64,000 nucleotides of DNA from contig NZ_CP009241.1 in the NCBI RefSeq assembly GCF_000758525.1, positions 6,987,501-7,051,500 on the forward strand, read 5' to 3'. Positions 37,939 through 46,958 of this stretch are shown here, one piece after another. The stretch is from Paenibacillus sp. FSL H7-0357. Lineage in GTDB: Bacteria; Bacillota; Bacilli; Paenibacillales; Paenibacillaceae. The notes under the pieces were generated by a model, which searched no databases, was not told the DNA's origin, and saw nothing but the letters and a program-made list of their open reading frames with translations. A program made the translations under genes and the position numbers. Every line of letters starts with the position of its first letter. Position 1 is the first letter of the stretch.

Positions 37939-40686
37939 GTGTCTAAACCAGTATACGGAAAAAATGCTGTTCAGTCGAGAAATGTTGAAAAGATATCCAG
38001 CCCCATATGGGCATTAGTTGTTGCTTTTATTGTGTTTTTGGTTTGGACCCCGTTTCAGGTGGGGGTGTTTAACGGACAACAGATTGATTTTGAAAAACCG
38101 GTCTATGTGTCTGCTCTGCTTAGCGGCCTGATGTTATTGGCGTGGATGGGCCTCTACTTCAACAAATTCAAGCTTGAGGAGCAGCGCGATCTGCTTGCTG
38201 TCGCCTCACTGCTGCTTCCAATAACGTACGCATTGTCACTCTTTGGTGCAGCCTCGCATTATATGGCGATGAACCTGCTGTTAATTCAGAGCATGTACAT
38301 TGCAATATTCATTATAGCGTTATATCTCTTGAAGCAAAAGCAAGTAAATCTTGTCATCCAAAACGCTGTCCTTGCGGTTGCTTACTTTATTGTAGGATTT
38401 GGACTGTTAAATTGGCTTGGTAGCTCGAAATTTGCCGGTACTCTGGTTGGCTGGTTCTCCAACACTGTGCGGGATGGTAAATATTTAGATGCTGTTATGA
38501 CCGACTCCAACGGTCTGCGGCTGACTTCCATATTCCAATACGCCAATACCTATGCTGCCTTCCTGATGGCTTTTCTGTTTGTAGCTGTATTTGCTTTGGT
38601 CCGCTCTAAAAAATGGTACGGTACGCTGACTCACGGATTTATGCTTGTGCCCATTATTGTATCGCTGCTGTTGACGTTGTCCCGTGGCGGGCTCGTCATG
38701 CTGCCTGTGGTATTCATCCTGCTGCTGCTGTTCCTGAAACCTGCTCAGCAAATTCTCTGGATTATCCACATTGCTATTTCCGGCCTTGCAGCTCTGCTCG
38801 TTACAAATCCGCTGACTACGCTGGGACTAGAACTGAATACCAGCTTCACTTCAGGGGCTGCTTTTAAAGCTTGGGCGTACCTGCTTGGGGCCTCTGCTAT
38901 CGTTGCTGCTCTTGGGTGGGCGGTTCAGCGTTATGTTGCCCCTTGGCTGGAAGCAAAGCTATCCGGCATGTCTTCCCGTAAATTTTCCGGGCTGTGGCTT
39001 CCACTGGTATCGATCGTGCTTGTTGGAATTGCGGCTTTCCTGCTCATTGGTACAAGCGTCCGTAGTGTTCTGCCGGATAATATTGAAACGCGGCTGGAGA
39101 ATATCAACTTCAAGCAGCACAGTGTACTAGAGCGGTTCACTTTCTATAAAGATGCTCTTAAGGTTGTTAAAGATTATCCGATTCTGGGTGCGGGTGGCGG
39201 AGGCTGGGCTTCTCTCTACGAGCACTATCAGAATAACCCTTATACCAGCCGCCAGGCGCATAATTTCTTCCTCCAATATCTGATTGAGGTTGGAATTGTC
39301 GGATTCATCGTATTTATGGGCTTTATCGGATACATTTTCTATAAATATATCTGCAGTTATGTGAAACGGGAGAAAGATGAATTTGATAATGGTTTCTTCT
39401 TCCTTATTATCGCCTTGTCCATTCTTGTCCACAGCTTGCTGGATTTCAACCTAAGCTATGCCTTTATGGGAATCCTTGTTTTCCTTGGACTGGCTGGAAT
39501 GGCCGCTGTCATGGACAGCAAACCGCTTCGCCGTGGCTGGAGTAAACCCGGACTGCGTATCAGTTACTTGGCTGTACTCACCATCGGCACCATCTATCTG
39601 ATCTTTATATCGATAAGCTATATCGGATCCAGCAATGACGCAATGAAAGCCAAAAAACTGATCGGCGTCAGCCAATCTTATGAGGAAATTAAAGCACCTT
39701 TGGTAGCTGCCCTGAAAGACCGTCCATTCCACCCGGAATCGGCGATATACTTATCGTCCATGGATCAGCAAGTCTTTAGCCAAACCCAAGATGAGCAGTA
39801 TCTGGAGGAAGCTTACAGCGTAGTTTCACGTGCGCTTAAGGACGAGCCTTATAATAAGGATTTGTTGAAGCAATTAGTCGGATATTATGACCTTAAGGGA
39901 CAGAGCGATCTTGCCCTGGGCGTCTACCTTGATAATGCCGATAAATTTGTGTGGGACATTGATTGGTATGAGACAATAATCAGCCGGTCCCAAGCGCTTG
40001 CAAATGCAGCAAGTGTGCAAAAGGATGAAGCTAAAAAGCAGGAATACCTGACTAGTGGCTTTGATGCCTACAAACATGTGGTTGATGGAGTGGAACACCT
40101 GAAAACTTTGCCTCCTGAGCAGCTGCAAGGCCGTCCATTCTCGATAACACCAAACATTGCTTTAAATATCGGCAGAATGCAGTTGCTGGCCGGAGAAAAT
40201 GATGCAGCGGCAGCAACGTTAAAACTAGGCTTTAACGACAACTATACTGATATCATAAACAGTACAACTCTCTGGGACACGAACTGGTATAGCGCGCTTA
40301 TCAGCCGTTCCTACGAGCTGGCTCAGCAGGCTTTCACTCAAAAGAATGACGATGGTAAACAGCTTAATCTCAAGATCGGCCTCGAAGCCTATCGTCATGT
40401 AACTACAGACTTGCAGGGCCAGGCCATTCCTTCAGCAATTACTTTGAATGCAGGCCGAATTCAGTTCATGGCAGGTCAAACTCAGGTTGCTGCCGCAACA
40501 TTGAAGCTTGGATTGAGTGAGGATTATACTGATGCTACTAACCGCGAAATTGCCCGTTGGTATCTCGCTGCTCAACAAAAGGCCAACACCGCTCTCGATC
40601 AGGATGTGTATAATAAGCTAATCGCTGCTGATCCTGCGGAAGTTGAAAAGATTACTGAAATTGCAAGCACATCATTTCAAGAGTAA
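37939..40686 (+). CDS. O-antigen ligase/polymerase-like membrane protein with TPR-type C-terminal repeats
   Basis: A 915-residue protein: about 12 TM helices through residue 560, with the O-antigen ligase/Wzy_C region and its outer loop (LERFTFYKDALKVVKDYPILGAGGGGWASLYEHYQ ... RQAHNFFLQYLIEVG), then a soluble helical C-terminus. The latter contains TPR-like helices and a tandem duplication: residues about 672-778 (WDIDWYETIISRS) and about 779-880 (WDTNWYSALISRS), each ending in GR.Q..AG...AAATLKLG. Probably polymerises or ligates the glycan outside the membrane; in an ABC-dependent locus a ligase role to wall or S-layer is more likely. GTG 37939 with AAAGGAG eight bases upstream. G+C is higher than in the island just left of it. 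Confidence 0.88.
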   Translation: MSKPVYGKNAVQSRNVEKISSPIWALVVAFIVFLVWTPFQVGVFNGQQIDFEKPVYVSALLSGLMLLAWMGLYFNKFKLEEQRDLLAVASLLLPITYALSLFGAASHYMAMNLLLIQSMYIAIFIIALYLLKQKQVNLVIQNAVLAVAYFIVGFGLLNWLGSSKFAGTLVGWFSNTVRDGKYLDAVMTDSNGLRLTSIFQYANTYAAFLMAFLFVAVFALVRSKKWYGTLTHGFMLVPIIVSLLLTLSRGGLVMLPVVFILLLLFLKPAQQILWIIHIAISGLAALLVTNPLTTLGLELNTSFTSGAAFKAWAYLLGASAIVAALGWAVQRYVAPWLEAKLSGMSSRKFSGLWLPLVSIVLVGIAAFLLIGTSVRSVLPDNIETRLENINFKQHSVLERFTFYKDALKVVKDYPILGAGGGGWASLYEHYQNNPYTSRQAHNFFLQYLIEVGIVGFIVFMGFIGYIFYKYICSYVKREKDEFDNGFFFLIIALSILVHSLLDFNLSYAFMGILVFLGLAGMAAVMDSKPLRRGWSKPGLRISYLAVLTIGTIYLIFISISYIGSSNDAMKAKKLIGVSQSYEEIKAPLVAALKDRPFHPESAIYLSSMDQQVFSQTQDEQYLEEAYSVVSRALKDEPYNKDLLKQLVGYYDLKGQSDLALGVYLDNADKFVWDIDWYETIISRSQALANAASVQKDEAKKQEYLTSGFDAYKHVVDGVEHLKTLPPEQLQGRPFSITPNIALNIGRMQLLAGENDAAAATLKLGFNDNYTDIINSTTLWDTNWYSALISRSYELAQQAFTQKNDDGKQLNLKIGLEAYRHVTTDLQGQAIPSAITLNAGRIQFMAGQTQVAAATLKLGLSEDYTDATNREIARWYLAAQQKANTALDQDVYNKLIAADPAEVEKITEIASTSFQE

Positions 40687-40747
40687 GGAACCAGCGCCCG
40701 CTGCAATGGGAACTATGAACATGATCATCTTATAATCCTTTAGTTCG

Positions 40748-40803
40748 AAAAACAAACAAGAGCGTCCCGCAGTTGTAGACAGCGGAGCGCTCTTGTTTGT
40801 TTT
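40748..40803. terminator. Bidirectional terminator between the Wzy-like gene and galU
   Basis: AAACAAACAAGAGCG pairs with CGCTCTTGTTTGTTT around a GC-rich loop with further pairing. Confidence 0.85.
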
Positions 40804-40843
40804 ATGTGAATGCGTACGTCAATATAAGGGTACCTACGCTCAG

Positions 40844-41734
40844 TCATTTACCGACTTTCTGAGACTGGCTCTGGATCACTTCCTCGAGGTACTGCAGCAA
40901 GCCGTCCTTAAGCTCCTCATGTTGAAGCGCATAGTGGATCGTTGTCTGGATGAAACCCATCTTCTCACCGACGTCATGGCGTCTGCCTTCAAAGTCGTAA
41001 GCGATGATCCGCTCCACTTCGCTTAAACGGGCAATGGCATCCGTAAGCTGAATCTCACCGCCTACTCCTACCTGCTGTTCACCCAGCAAATCGAAAATAC
41101 GCGGAGTCAGTATATAACGTCCCAAGATTGCCAGGTTGGACGGTGCGTCCTCACGCTTCGGTTTCTCTACCAACCGGTTGGCTTTGTAGACACGTTCAGC
41201 CAAGGGTGTACCATCTACAAGACCATATCGGGATACCTCTTCCCAGGGCACCGGCTGAACTCCAACTATGGAGGATTTATATTGATCGTAAACCTCAATC
41301 ATCTGTCTAAGGCAAGGTTTGTCCGCTTCAACAATATCGTCTCCGAGCAATACAGCGAACGGTTCATTTCCGATGAATTTGCGGGCGCACCAGATAGCAT
41401 GTCCTAGTCCGCGCGGTTCCTTTTGCCGGATATAGTGAATGTCAGCCATTTCGGACGATTTGCGCACAGACTCCAGCAGCTCCCACTTCTGTTTCTCAGC
41501 CAGGTTGAACTCCAGCTCAAATGAGTTGTCGAAATGGTCTTCAATCGCGCGCTTGCCTTTACCCGTCACGATGATGATGTCCTCAATGCCGGAAGCAACA
41601 GCTTCCTCCACAATATATTGAATCGTTGGTTTGTCTACAATCGGCAGCATTTCTTTGGGCATCGCTTTGGTCGCGGGTAAAAAGCGGGTTCCGAGACCGG
41701 CAGCGGGAATAATCGCTTTACGAATCTTCATCAT
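40844..41734 (-). CDS. galU: UTP-glucose-1-phosphate uridylyltransferase GalU
   Basis: A 296-residue enzyme: [75 protein letters not shown] and [20 protein letters not shown]. It makes UDP-glucose for glycan, teichoic acid and glycolipid synthesis. Two adjacent ATG codons at the start; the first is seven bases after AGGAG. Sits at the end of the polysaccharide locus and could provide the sugar nucleotide for the initiating transferase. Confidence 0.95.
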   Translation of the reverse strand: MMKIRKAIIPAAGLGTRFLPATKAMPKEMLPIVDKPTIQYIVEEAVASGIEDIIIVTGKGKRAIEDHFDNSFELEFNLAEKQKWELLESVRKSSEMADIHYIRQKEPRGLGHAIWCARKFIGNEPFAVLLGDDIVEADKPCLRQMIEVYDQYKSSIVGVQPVPWEEVSRYGLVDGTPLAERVYKANRLVEKPKREDAPSNLAILGRYILTPRIFDLLGEQQVGVGGEIQLTDAIARLSEVERIIAYDFEGRRHDVGEKMGFIQTTIHYALQHEELKDGLLQYLEEVIQSQSQKVGK

Positions 41735-41797
41735 ATGGCTCCTTCATATTCTTTTCTTCTTTGGGGATAAACGCTATAAAAATGCATAATTATTTTA

Positions 41798-41806
41798 ATT
41801 ATAGCA
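41798..41806 (-). promoter_or_regulatory. Extended -10 promoter for galU
   Basis: Minus strand TGC-TATAAT about 65 bases before the galU start; no good -35 seen. Confidence 0.5.
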
Positions 41807-41869
41807 GTTATGGACGATTTTTGGGAGTTATATGGTTAATCATTCAGGAAAATTAATCCTGCATGTAAA

Positions 41870-41922
41870 AGAGCCAGTGCGGCATGGAGGATTCATCAAA
41901 CCTCCTTTGCCACACTGGCTCT
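41870..41922 (-). terminator. Long terminator hairpin after the U32 gene
   Basis: Minus strand AGAGCCAGTGTGGCA..GGAGG pairs with CCTCC.TGCCGCACTGGCTCT, then TTTT. Second of two successive hairpins. Confidence 0.75.
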
Positions 41923-41939
41923 GCATAGATTCGGAGCTA

Positions 41940-41975
41940 GGGACTGGCTTACCATGGGATTGGTAAGCCAGTCCC
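41940..41975 (-). terminator. Hairpin eight bases past the U32 stop codon
   Basis: GGGACTGGCTTACCA and TGGTAAGCCAGTCCC pair perfectly. On the minus strand no T run follows, so it may protect the 3' end or assist the next hairpin; on + the tail is only loosely T-rich. Confidence 0.55.
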
Positions 41976-41983
41976 ACTCTTCT

Positions 41984-44500
41984 TTATTTCGCGTTGACGA
42001 GCTGTCCGCGTGTAACCCCAAGCTGGTTGGTGGCTTTCAGACTCTTCCATACCTGCGTGCCGGAGATTTCCCCACGGAGCGCACGGGAGTAGAGACTAAT
42101 GACCTCGGCAACCTGCTCCGGTGTTTCTTCCAGAAATTCGACGCGGAAAGAAGAAACGCCTAGTTCGCGGAAATTGTTCAGGTATTCCGCGCCTGACTGT
42201 TCAACCGCATTGTATACGGTATTGCGGCAGCCTTCATCCACGCGGACAGGATGGGACATGCCGATCCGGTCCTGCAGAGATGCACGCTGCTCCTCGCAAG
42301 GGCGTCCGCAGTTCGTATAGTCTGTGCCTTCACTCATGAAGGTGCAGTACACGCAGTGCTCGGTGTGGAACATCGGCAGATGCTGATGGATCACAACCTC
42401 CATCCGCGAGGTGTCGCTGCGGCCCAGCAGATCGACCATTTGCTGAATGTTCAGGTCATAAGAAGGCGTGACAACATCGCAACCCGCTTCCAGGAACAGA
42501 TCCACCGCCTTATGATTGGCGATATTCAGCGAAAAGTCGCCAATCAGCCGTGGATGCACAGCATCCGGCTGCTCCATGCGGCGGCGCAGATAATAATACA
42601 GCGCGCCGGTATTGCGCACCAGCACAGCATCCGGCTGCAGGCGCAGTATATTGGCGTGATAGCCGTTCTCGCCCGGCATATGGATGCGTGGCGTGGCCAG
42701 CGTGATGCTGGCCCCCGCAGCCCGGACAGCGTCTACCGCTGCCGGGAACTGCTTGATAAATTCGAAGTCGGCGTAAATGCTTCTTACGCCGGCTTCGAGG
42801 GCAGCCTGCACCTGCGGCAGGCTGCGGCACAGCACGGTGAGCTCCGCATCACCGCTTGCAGCGACGTCCCTGCGGGAGGCGTCGCTATAGATCTCTACCG
42901 CCCGTTTCACGTAGACGGGCGGTTTCGGGCGCTCGCCGGCAAGCAGCTCCACCGCTTGGCGGCGGATGCTGTTCAGCTCGCGCATAGGCACGATCACGTC
43001 GCCTTCTAATTGCGACGTAAGCGCCTCAAGCTGGAACACGGTCCCGCCCAGGCGGCCGAATTGTTCTTCCAGCAGGGCGGCGTCCATCGGGCGCTTTTGC
43101 GCAGTCTCCAGCAGCAGCTCCGAGTCTACACGGACAGTCACGTCCTTCTGCACGTCCGTCCACCATGTAGCCAGCTTCTCTCCGGCGCGGCCTTCCACCT
43201 TGACATGAACCGGGAAGACACGGTACGGCTTCTCGGTTTCGTAGCTCTGGCGCAGCGCCTTGTCGAGCGCAGGATCATTGGTCTTCCAGATGCGGTCGCC
43301 GACATGCAGGCGGCGCAAATCCACATCGTTGCGCCCAGGCACAATGTCGATGATCCAGCCTTCCCCGGCTTCGCCCTCAAGTTTCACGCCTTTGCGGCGC
43401 AGGTCATACACGCGTCCGCCTTCTTCCTTCTTGGTCGGATCACCGGCGTCGAACACGATGCCGTCTCCGCGTTTAAGCGGAGCATGAATGCGGCAGACTA
43501 CGCCATCACGGAGAATTTGCTCCACCGTGCCCATATACACACCACGGCTTTTCGGGAAAGTCCCGTCAACCAGCTTCTTGTTGTTTGTTCCCTCAAGGAA
43601 GCCATGCGTAAAGCCGCGGGAAAAGCTCTGCTGCAGCTCACGGATATCTTCTTTAGAAGTCGGAGACCAGTTTCCGTCAAAATACCGGTCAATAGCCTTA
43701 CGGTACTTGCTCACCACGTTTGCCACGTACTCCGGGGTTTTGAGTCGGCCTTCTATTTTGAAAGAGGTCACACCCGCCTCGATCAGCTCCGGCATCAGAT
43801 CAATGGCCGCCAGATCCTTAGGAGACAGCAGATAGGTTACATCACCCATCGGCTTCACTTCACCGTCGACCATCAGGTCATACGGCAAACGGCAGGCCTG
43901 GGCACACTCCCCGCGGTTCGCGGAACGTCCGCCCCACATTTCCGAGGTCAGGCATTGCCCTGAATAGGACACACAAAGTGCTCCATGCACGAAAACTTCC
44001 ATCGGCAGGCGGGCCTGCTCCCCGATCGTGCGGATCTGCTTCAGATTGTTCTCACGGCCGAGCACTACACGCTCCAGCCCGAAGGGTTTCGTAAACTCCA
44101 CCGCCTCCGGTGAAGTAATCGTCATTTGCGTCGAGCCGTGAATCGGGAAGTCCGGAGAAATCTCGCGGATCATTTTGACGAGCCCCAAATCCTGTACAAT
44201 TACCGCATCCACACCTGCATCTACACAGGCATCAATCAATTCTTTTGCATCTGCCAGCTCGTTCTCAAACACCAGTATATTAAAGGTCAGAAACCCCTTC
44301 ACGCCATAGCTGTGCAGGAATGCCATAATCTCCGGCAGCTCCTCCGAGCGGAAGTTGTTTGCTCTGGCCCGTGCATTAAATTTCTCTACGCCAAAAAAGA
44401 CAGCATCTGCCCCGTTTGCCACCGCTGCACGCATGCACTCCCAGTCACCTGCCGGAGCCAACAGCTCCACGTCTTCCCTGCGTATTCCTTGCTCGTTCAT
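41984..44500 (-). CDS. Peptidase U32 family protein (RlhA/TrhP-like) with DUF3656-like region
   Basis: An 838-residue protein. N-terminal U32 domain: ELLAPAGDWECMRAAVANGADAVFFG, VQDLGLVKMIREISPDFPIHGSTQM, the family signature ETFVHGALC-like MEVFVHGALCVSYSGQCLTS, GGRSANRGECAQACRLPYD and FKIEGRLKTPEYVANVV. A middle region with beta-rich DUF3656-like character follows, then a second U32-like half with HQHLPMFHTEHCVYC and CGRPCE. The cysteine set suits an iron-sulfur cluster. Known relatives act in prephenate-dependent RNA hydroxylation (RlhA on 23S rRNA, TrhP on tRNA) rather than proteolysis. ATG 44500 preceded by GGGAGGATATAA. Confidence 0.88.
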   Translation of the reverse strand: MNEQGIRREDVELLAPAGDWECMRAAVANGADAVFFGVEKFNARARANNFRSEELPEIMAFLHSYGVKGFLTFNILVFENELADAKELIDACVDAGVDAVIVQDLGLVKMIREISPDFPIHGSTQMTITSPEAVEFTKPFGLERVVLGRENNLKQIRTIGEQARLPMEVFVHGALCVSYSGQCLTSEMWGGRSANRGECAQACRLPYDLMVDGEVKPMGDVTYLLSPKDLAAIDLMPELIEAGVTSFKIEGRLKTPEYVANVVSKYRKAIDRYFDGNWSPTSKEDIRELQQSFSRGFTHGFLEGTNNKKLVDGTFPKSRGVYMGTVEQILRDGVVCRIHAPLKRGDGIVFDAGDPTKKEEGGRVYDLRRKGVKLEGEAGEGWIIDIVPGRNDVDLRRLHVGDRIWKTNDPALDKALRQSYETEKPYRVFPVHVKVEGRAGEKLATWWTDVQKDVTVRVDSELLLETAQKRPMDAALLEEQFGRLGGTVFQLEALTSQLEGDVIVPMRELNSIRRQAVELLAGERPKPPVYVKRAVEIYSDASRRDVAASGDAELTVLCRSLPQVQAALEAGVRSIYADFEFIKQFPAAVDAVRAAGASITLATPRIHMPGENGYHANILRLQPDAVLVRNTGALYYYLRRRMEQPDAVHPRLIGDFSLNIANHKAVDLFLEAGCDVVTPSYDLNIQQMVDLLGRSDTSRMEVVIHQHLPMFHTEHCVYCTFMSEGTDYTNCGRPCEEQRASLQDRIGMSHPVRVDEGCRNTVYNAVEQSGAEYLNNFRELGVSSFRVEFLEETPEQVAEVISLYSRALRGEISGTQVWKSLKATNQLGVTRGQLVNAK

Positions 44501-44653
44501 TTATATCCTCCCAAACCGTCATATGGACGGGTCATTTCCATCTCTTTAACTTATTAATTGTATCAAATATCACAGCCTTGCGCCATTGATTTGCCAGAAA
44601 TTATACAGGAAAAGGACTTTAACCTGATTATTTAAACCGAACTTATTCCTAAC

Positions 44654-44884
44654 CTATCCCTTCCGCCTTTGTACATCGTCGAATGAGAAATGAATGATTC
44701 TCCAACCCGGCCCTGATAAAAAAGTATCCCGGTTCAAAGAATAACCAGGCCAAAGAAATTGCGACTTGCGATTCCAATCGTAAACTTCATATTCAGGATG
44801 CAGGTCATCAAAATTATCTAAGAGTGGCCACCAGACATTTTGCAGCAGAAGCTTTTTCGGTATATAGATGTCCTCTAGCCAAAC
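44654..44884 (-). pseudogene. 5'-truncated ORF remnant with an endonuclease-like C-terminal pattern
   Basis: In the 490-base gap between the U32 gene and the next terminator, one minus-strand frame is open from just after a TGA (44885-44887) to TAG at 44654 without any plausible start codon. It reads VWLEDIYIPKKLLLQNVWWP, DNFDDLHPEYEVYDWNRKSQ and ends SGPGWRIIHFSFDDVQRRKG. The GWR.I.F..DDV ending resembles C-termini of DUF559/Vsr-like endonuclease-domain proteins, a weak pattern-level match. Probably the leftover 3' end of a deleted gene. The rest of the gap (44501-44653) shows nothing recognisable. Confidence 0.5.
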
Positions 44885-44896
44885 TCATTTCTCCAT

Positions 44897-44942
44897 AAAA
44901 AAAGAACGCCCCAGCCAAAATTGGCAACTTGGGACGTTCTTC
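44897..44942 (-). terminator. Terminator after the stalk-domain protein gene
   Basis: Minus strand AAGAACGTCCCAAG.TGCCA ATTT TGGC.TGGGGCGTTCTT followed by seven T. Confidence 0.88.
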
Positions 44943-44990
44943 GTCTGCAATAATCATACTATTTATTCCTTATTCCTCAACATGTCCTAC

Positions 44991-46958
44991 CTATTTTTTC
45001 TCCCCCGCCAACACAAAAGACTTCAGCGTCTTGTCTATAAGAGCCTGCTGTTCAGGCGTTGCGTTGGCGTCGTTTAGCGTGACAGTGAGAGTATAGACCC
45101 GTTCATTTTTGCTGAAAACGATGAGCTGGGTGCGGTAAGGAATACCATTTTTGCTCTGGTGCACAGTAAGGCTTGTGGCTGGAACTTCGGCAAAGGTGAT
45201 GTCCTCCACACGTTCGACCTGCGGGCCTTTGGGGTCATTCTTCGTGTTCTGATAGTAGCTTTGGAGCTGGCTCACAGTGTACTCGGCCGAACCTTCGGGG
45301 CTCACAGTGATTTGGAAACGCCCTCCGGTGAAGCGGTAATCTACGTTCTGGGTTTCAAAGACATCCTGGACCGCTGTCCATAATGACGGAATATGAATGC
45401 TGTAGCCATAGATTTTGGAGCTTTTGTTGACTGTTTTAGCGTAAAGTACCGGATAGTCATCAGTTTCCAGCCGCCCGAAGTTCTCTTTTATTAATTCAAA
45501 ATCAATATCGATTGAGCTTAAAATATCCTTGAACCGTGCCTTGTCCTCATCCTGACCGGCAACTGCTACATATTCTACGTAATAGCGGTGCCCATTCTTC
45601 AACAGCAGGGTTTGATATTTCGTAATCCAGCCGCTGCCCGGATTCAGCAGACTTTCAATGACCCGCGCCGGTTGACCGGAAACTTTTGCAGACGTGCTTT
45701 CTTTAATCGTATAAGCCCCGTCCACATAGTTGGCTCGAATCTGCGCCTCCAACTCCTTGCTCCAGGTTTCCAGCGTAGAACCGGACGGAGCAGCTGTCAC
45801 TTTTACACGCAAATAGCTCCCCTCTTTGCTCTCATAATACAGATGCTGGTCATCCATACTCCAGTCTGCAGGGACCTGCAGTGCAATACCGTAATCCTCA
45901 TTGTACCCTTCTTGCAGCCCGTTTTTTACTGTGGAGAGATCACGTTGGCTTTTATCATTCGGGTCAAAGCTTGGCCGGAAGGAGTTCAACAGCACGGCAT
46001 ATTTATCAAAATCCTTATAGTTCGCTGCATTGTCATCAGTCAGATACAGCTCATACAGTCTCCCACCGGCATTATATTGCCTGTTCTCCCACAATGCGCC
46101 GCTGGAATCCTTGCTGACAATTCGCGCGTAGGGAACAACGGCATTCGGATAAGTTTCCCGGTCCAAAATCGTTTCCCCGCCTTCTTCAGCCGAGCGGAGC
46201 AACCCATCCAGCAATTGTTCCGGGTCTGCCGGATTCTCCTGCGGTGAGGCATGAACCTCCAGATAATACTGATTCTCTGAATTCATAAAGGTAGCCACGC
46301 CTTCATTGCCGCCGCTGTCGCCAACCACCAGTCCGGGAGGATAATTCATGCTCCACTGAAAATGGCTGTTCCCTATCCGGGTCTTACCGACATCGCTGTC
46401 AATGCCGCTATCCCCGGGCGCCTCTTCTTCAGTGACCGATGGCACAAGCGACACTACCAGCTCACCGTTGCTGCCGGAAGTTACACGTGCGTCCAGCACT
46501 CCCGCCACGAACCTCAGCGGGACCATCAAAACCCCGGAGACCATATGCGGCGGTGCAGCAAGTTTGATTTTGACGCCATCCTTCCAGGCAGTGCTGCTGC
46601 CTATCACCATCGTTCCCGTATGCCGTCCGTACATCACCTTGACCACATCGCCGGGTTCGAGGGAAACTGTGCTGCCAAATGTTTTCTTGAACACGCCGAG
46701 CGGCACCATGACGGTACCATTCTTCATAAAAGGCTGCTTAATCGTAATTTTTTTGCCATTCACCGTTGCAGCCGGACTGCCGACCTTAAGGGTGAGCTGC
46801 AGCTCCGCCTTCTCCGCCGCGTGCACCTCTGTGGCCGGGAGTACAGTCAGCAGCAGCACCAAAGCAAGCATCATTGTACATAGACCACGAAAAGTATATC
46901 TGCGGTCCCTCTTCCGCCCCTCTCTTCCCAGTGCCTTTTTACTCTTCCGCTTGTCCAT
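44991..46958 (-). CDS. Secreted stalk-domain (copper amine oxidase N-like) protein
   Basis: About 655 residues. A basic N-terminus and hydrophobic segment (LCTMMLALVLLLTVLP) ending ATEVHAA form a signal peptide. Then a stalk domain of about 110 residues (TVNGKKITIKQPFMKNGTVMVPLGVFKKTFG ... MVPLRFVAGVLDARV). The remainder is three similar modules of about 130 residues, each beginning with a soluble-domain start such as FQWSMNYPPGLVV, YGIALQVPADWSM or YGYSIHIPSLWTA, like PsbP/DUF1795-type folds. ATG 46958 is eight bases after GGAGGG and overlaps the protease stop by 20 bases, so the two are coupled. Function unknown; probably a surface partner of the HtrA-like protease. Confidence 0.82.
   Translation of the reverse strand: MDKRKSKKALGREGRKRDRRYTFRGLCTMMLALVLLLTVLPATEVHAAEKAELQLTLKVGSPAATVNGKKITIKQPFMKNGTVMVPLGVFKKTFGSTVSLEPGDVVKVMYGRHTGTMVIGSSTAWKDGVKIKLAAPPHMVSGVLMVPLRFVAGVLDARVTSGSNGELVVSLVPSVTEEEAPGDSGIDSDVGKTRIGNSHFQWSMNYPPGLVVGDSGGNEGVATFMNSENQYYLEVHASPQENPADPEQLLDGLLRSAEEGGETILDRETYPNAVVPYARIVSKDSSGALWENRQYNAGGRLYELYLTDDNAANYKDFDKYAVLLNSFRPSFDPNDKSQRDLSTVKNGLQEGYNEDYGIALQVPADWSMDDQHLYYESKEGSYLRVKVTAAPSGSTLETWSKELEAQIRANYVDGAYTIKESTSAKVSGQPARVIESLLNPGSGWITKYQTLLLKNGHRYYVEYVAVAGQDEDKARFKDILSSIDIDFELIKENFGRLETDDYPVLYAKTVNKSSKIYGYSIHIPSLWTAVQDVFETQNVDYRFTGGRFQITVSPEGSAEYTVSQLQSYYQNTKNDPKGPQVERVEDITFAEVPATSLTVHQSKNGIPYRTQLIVFSKNERVYTLTVTLNDANATPEQQALIDKTLKSFVLAGEKK

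Noticed and set aside
42251..43963. Long plus-strand frames opposite the U32 gene
   Set aside because: Shadow frames of a high-G+C coding region; the minus-strand protein has all family signatures.
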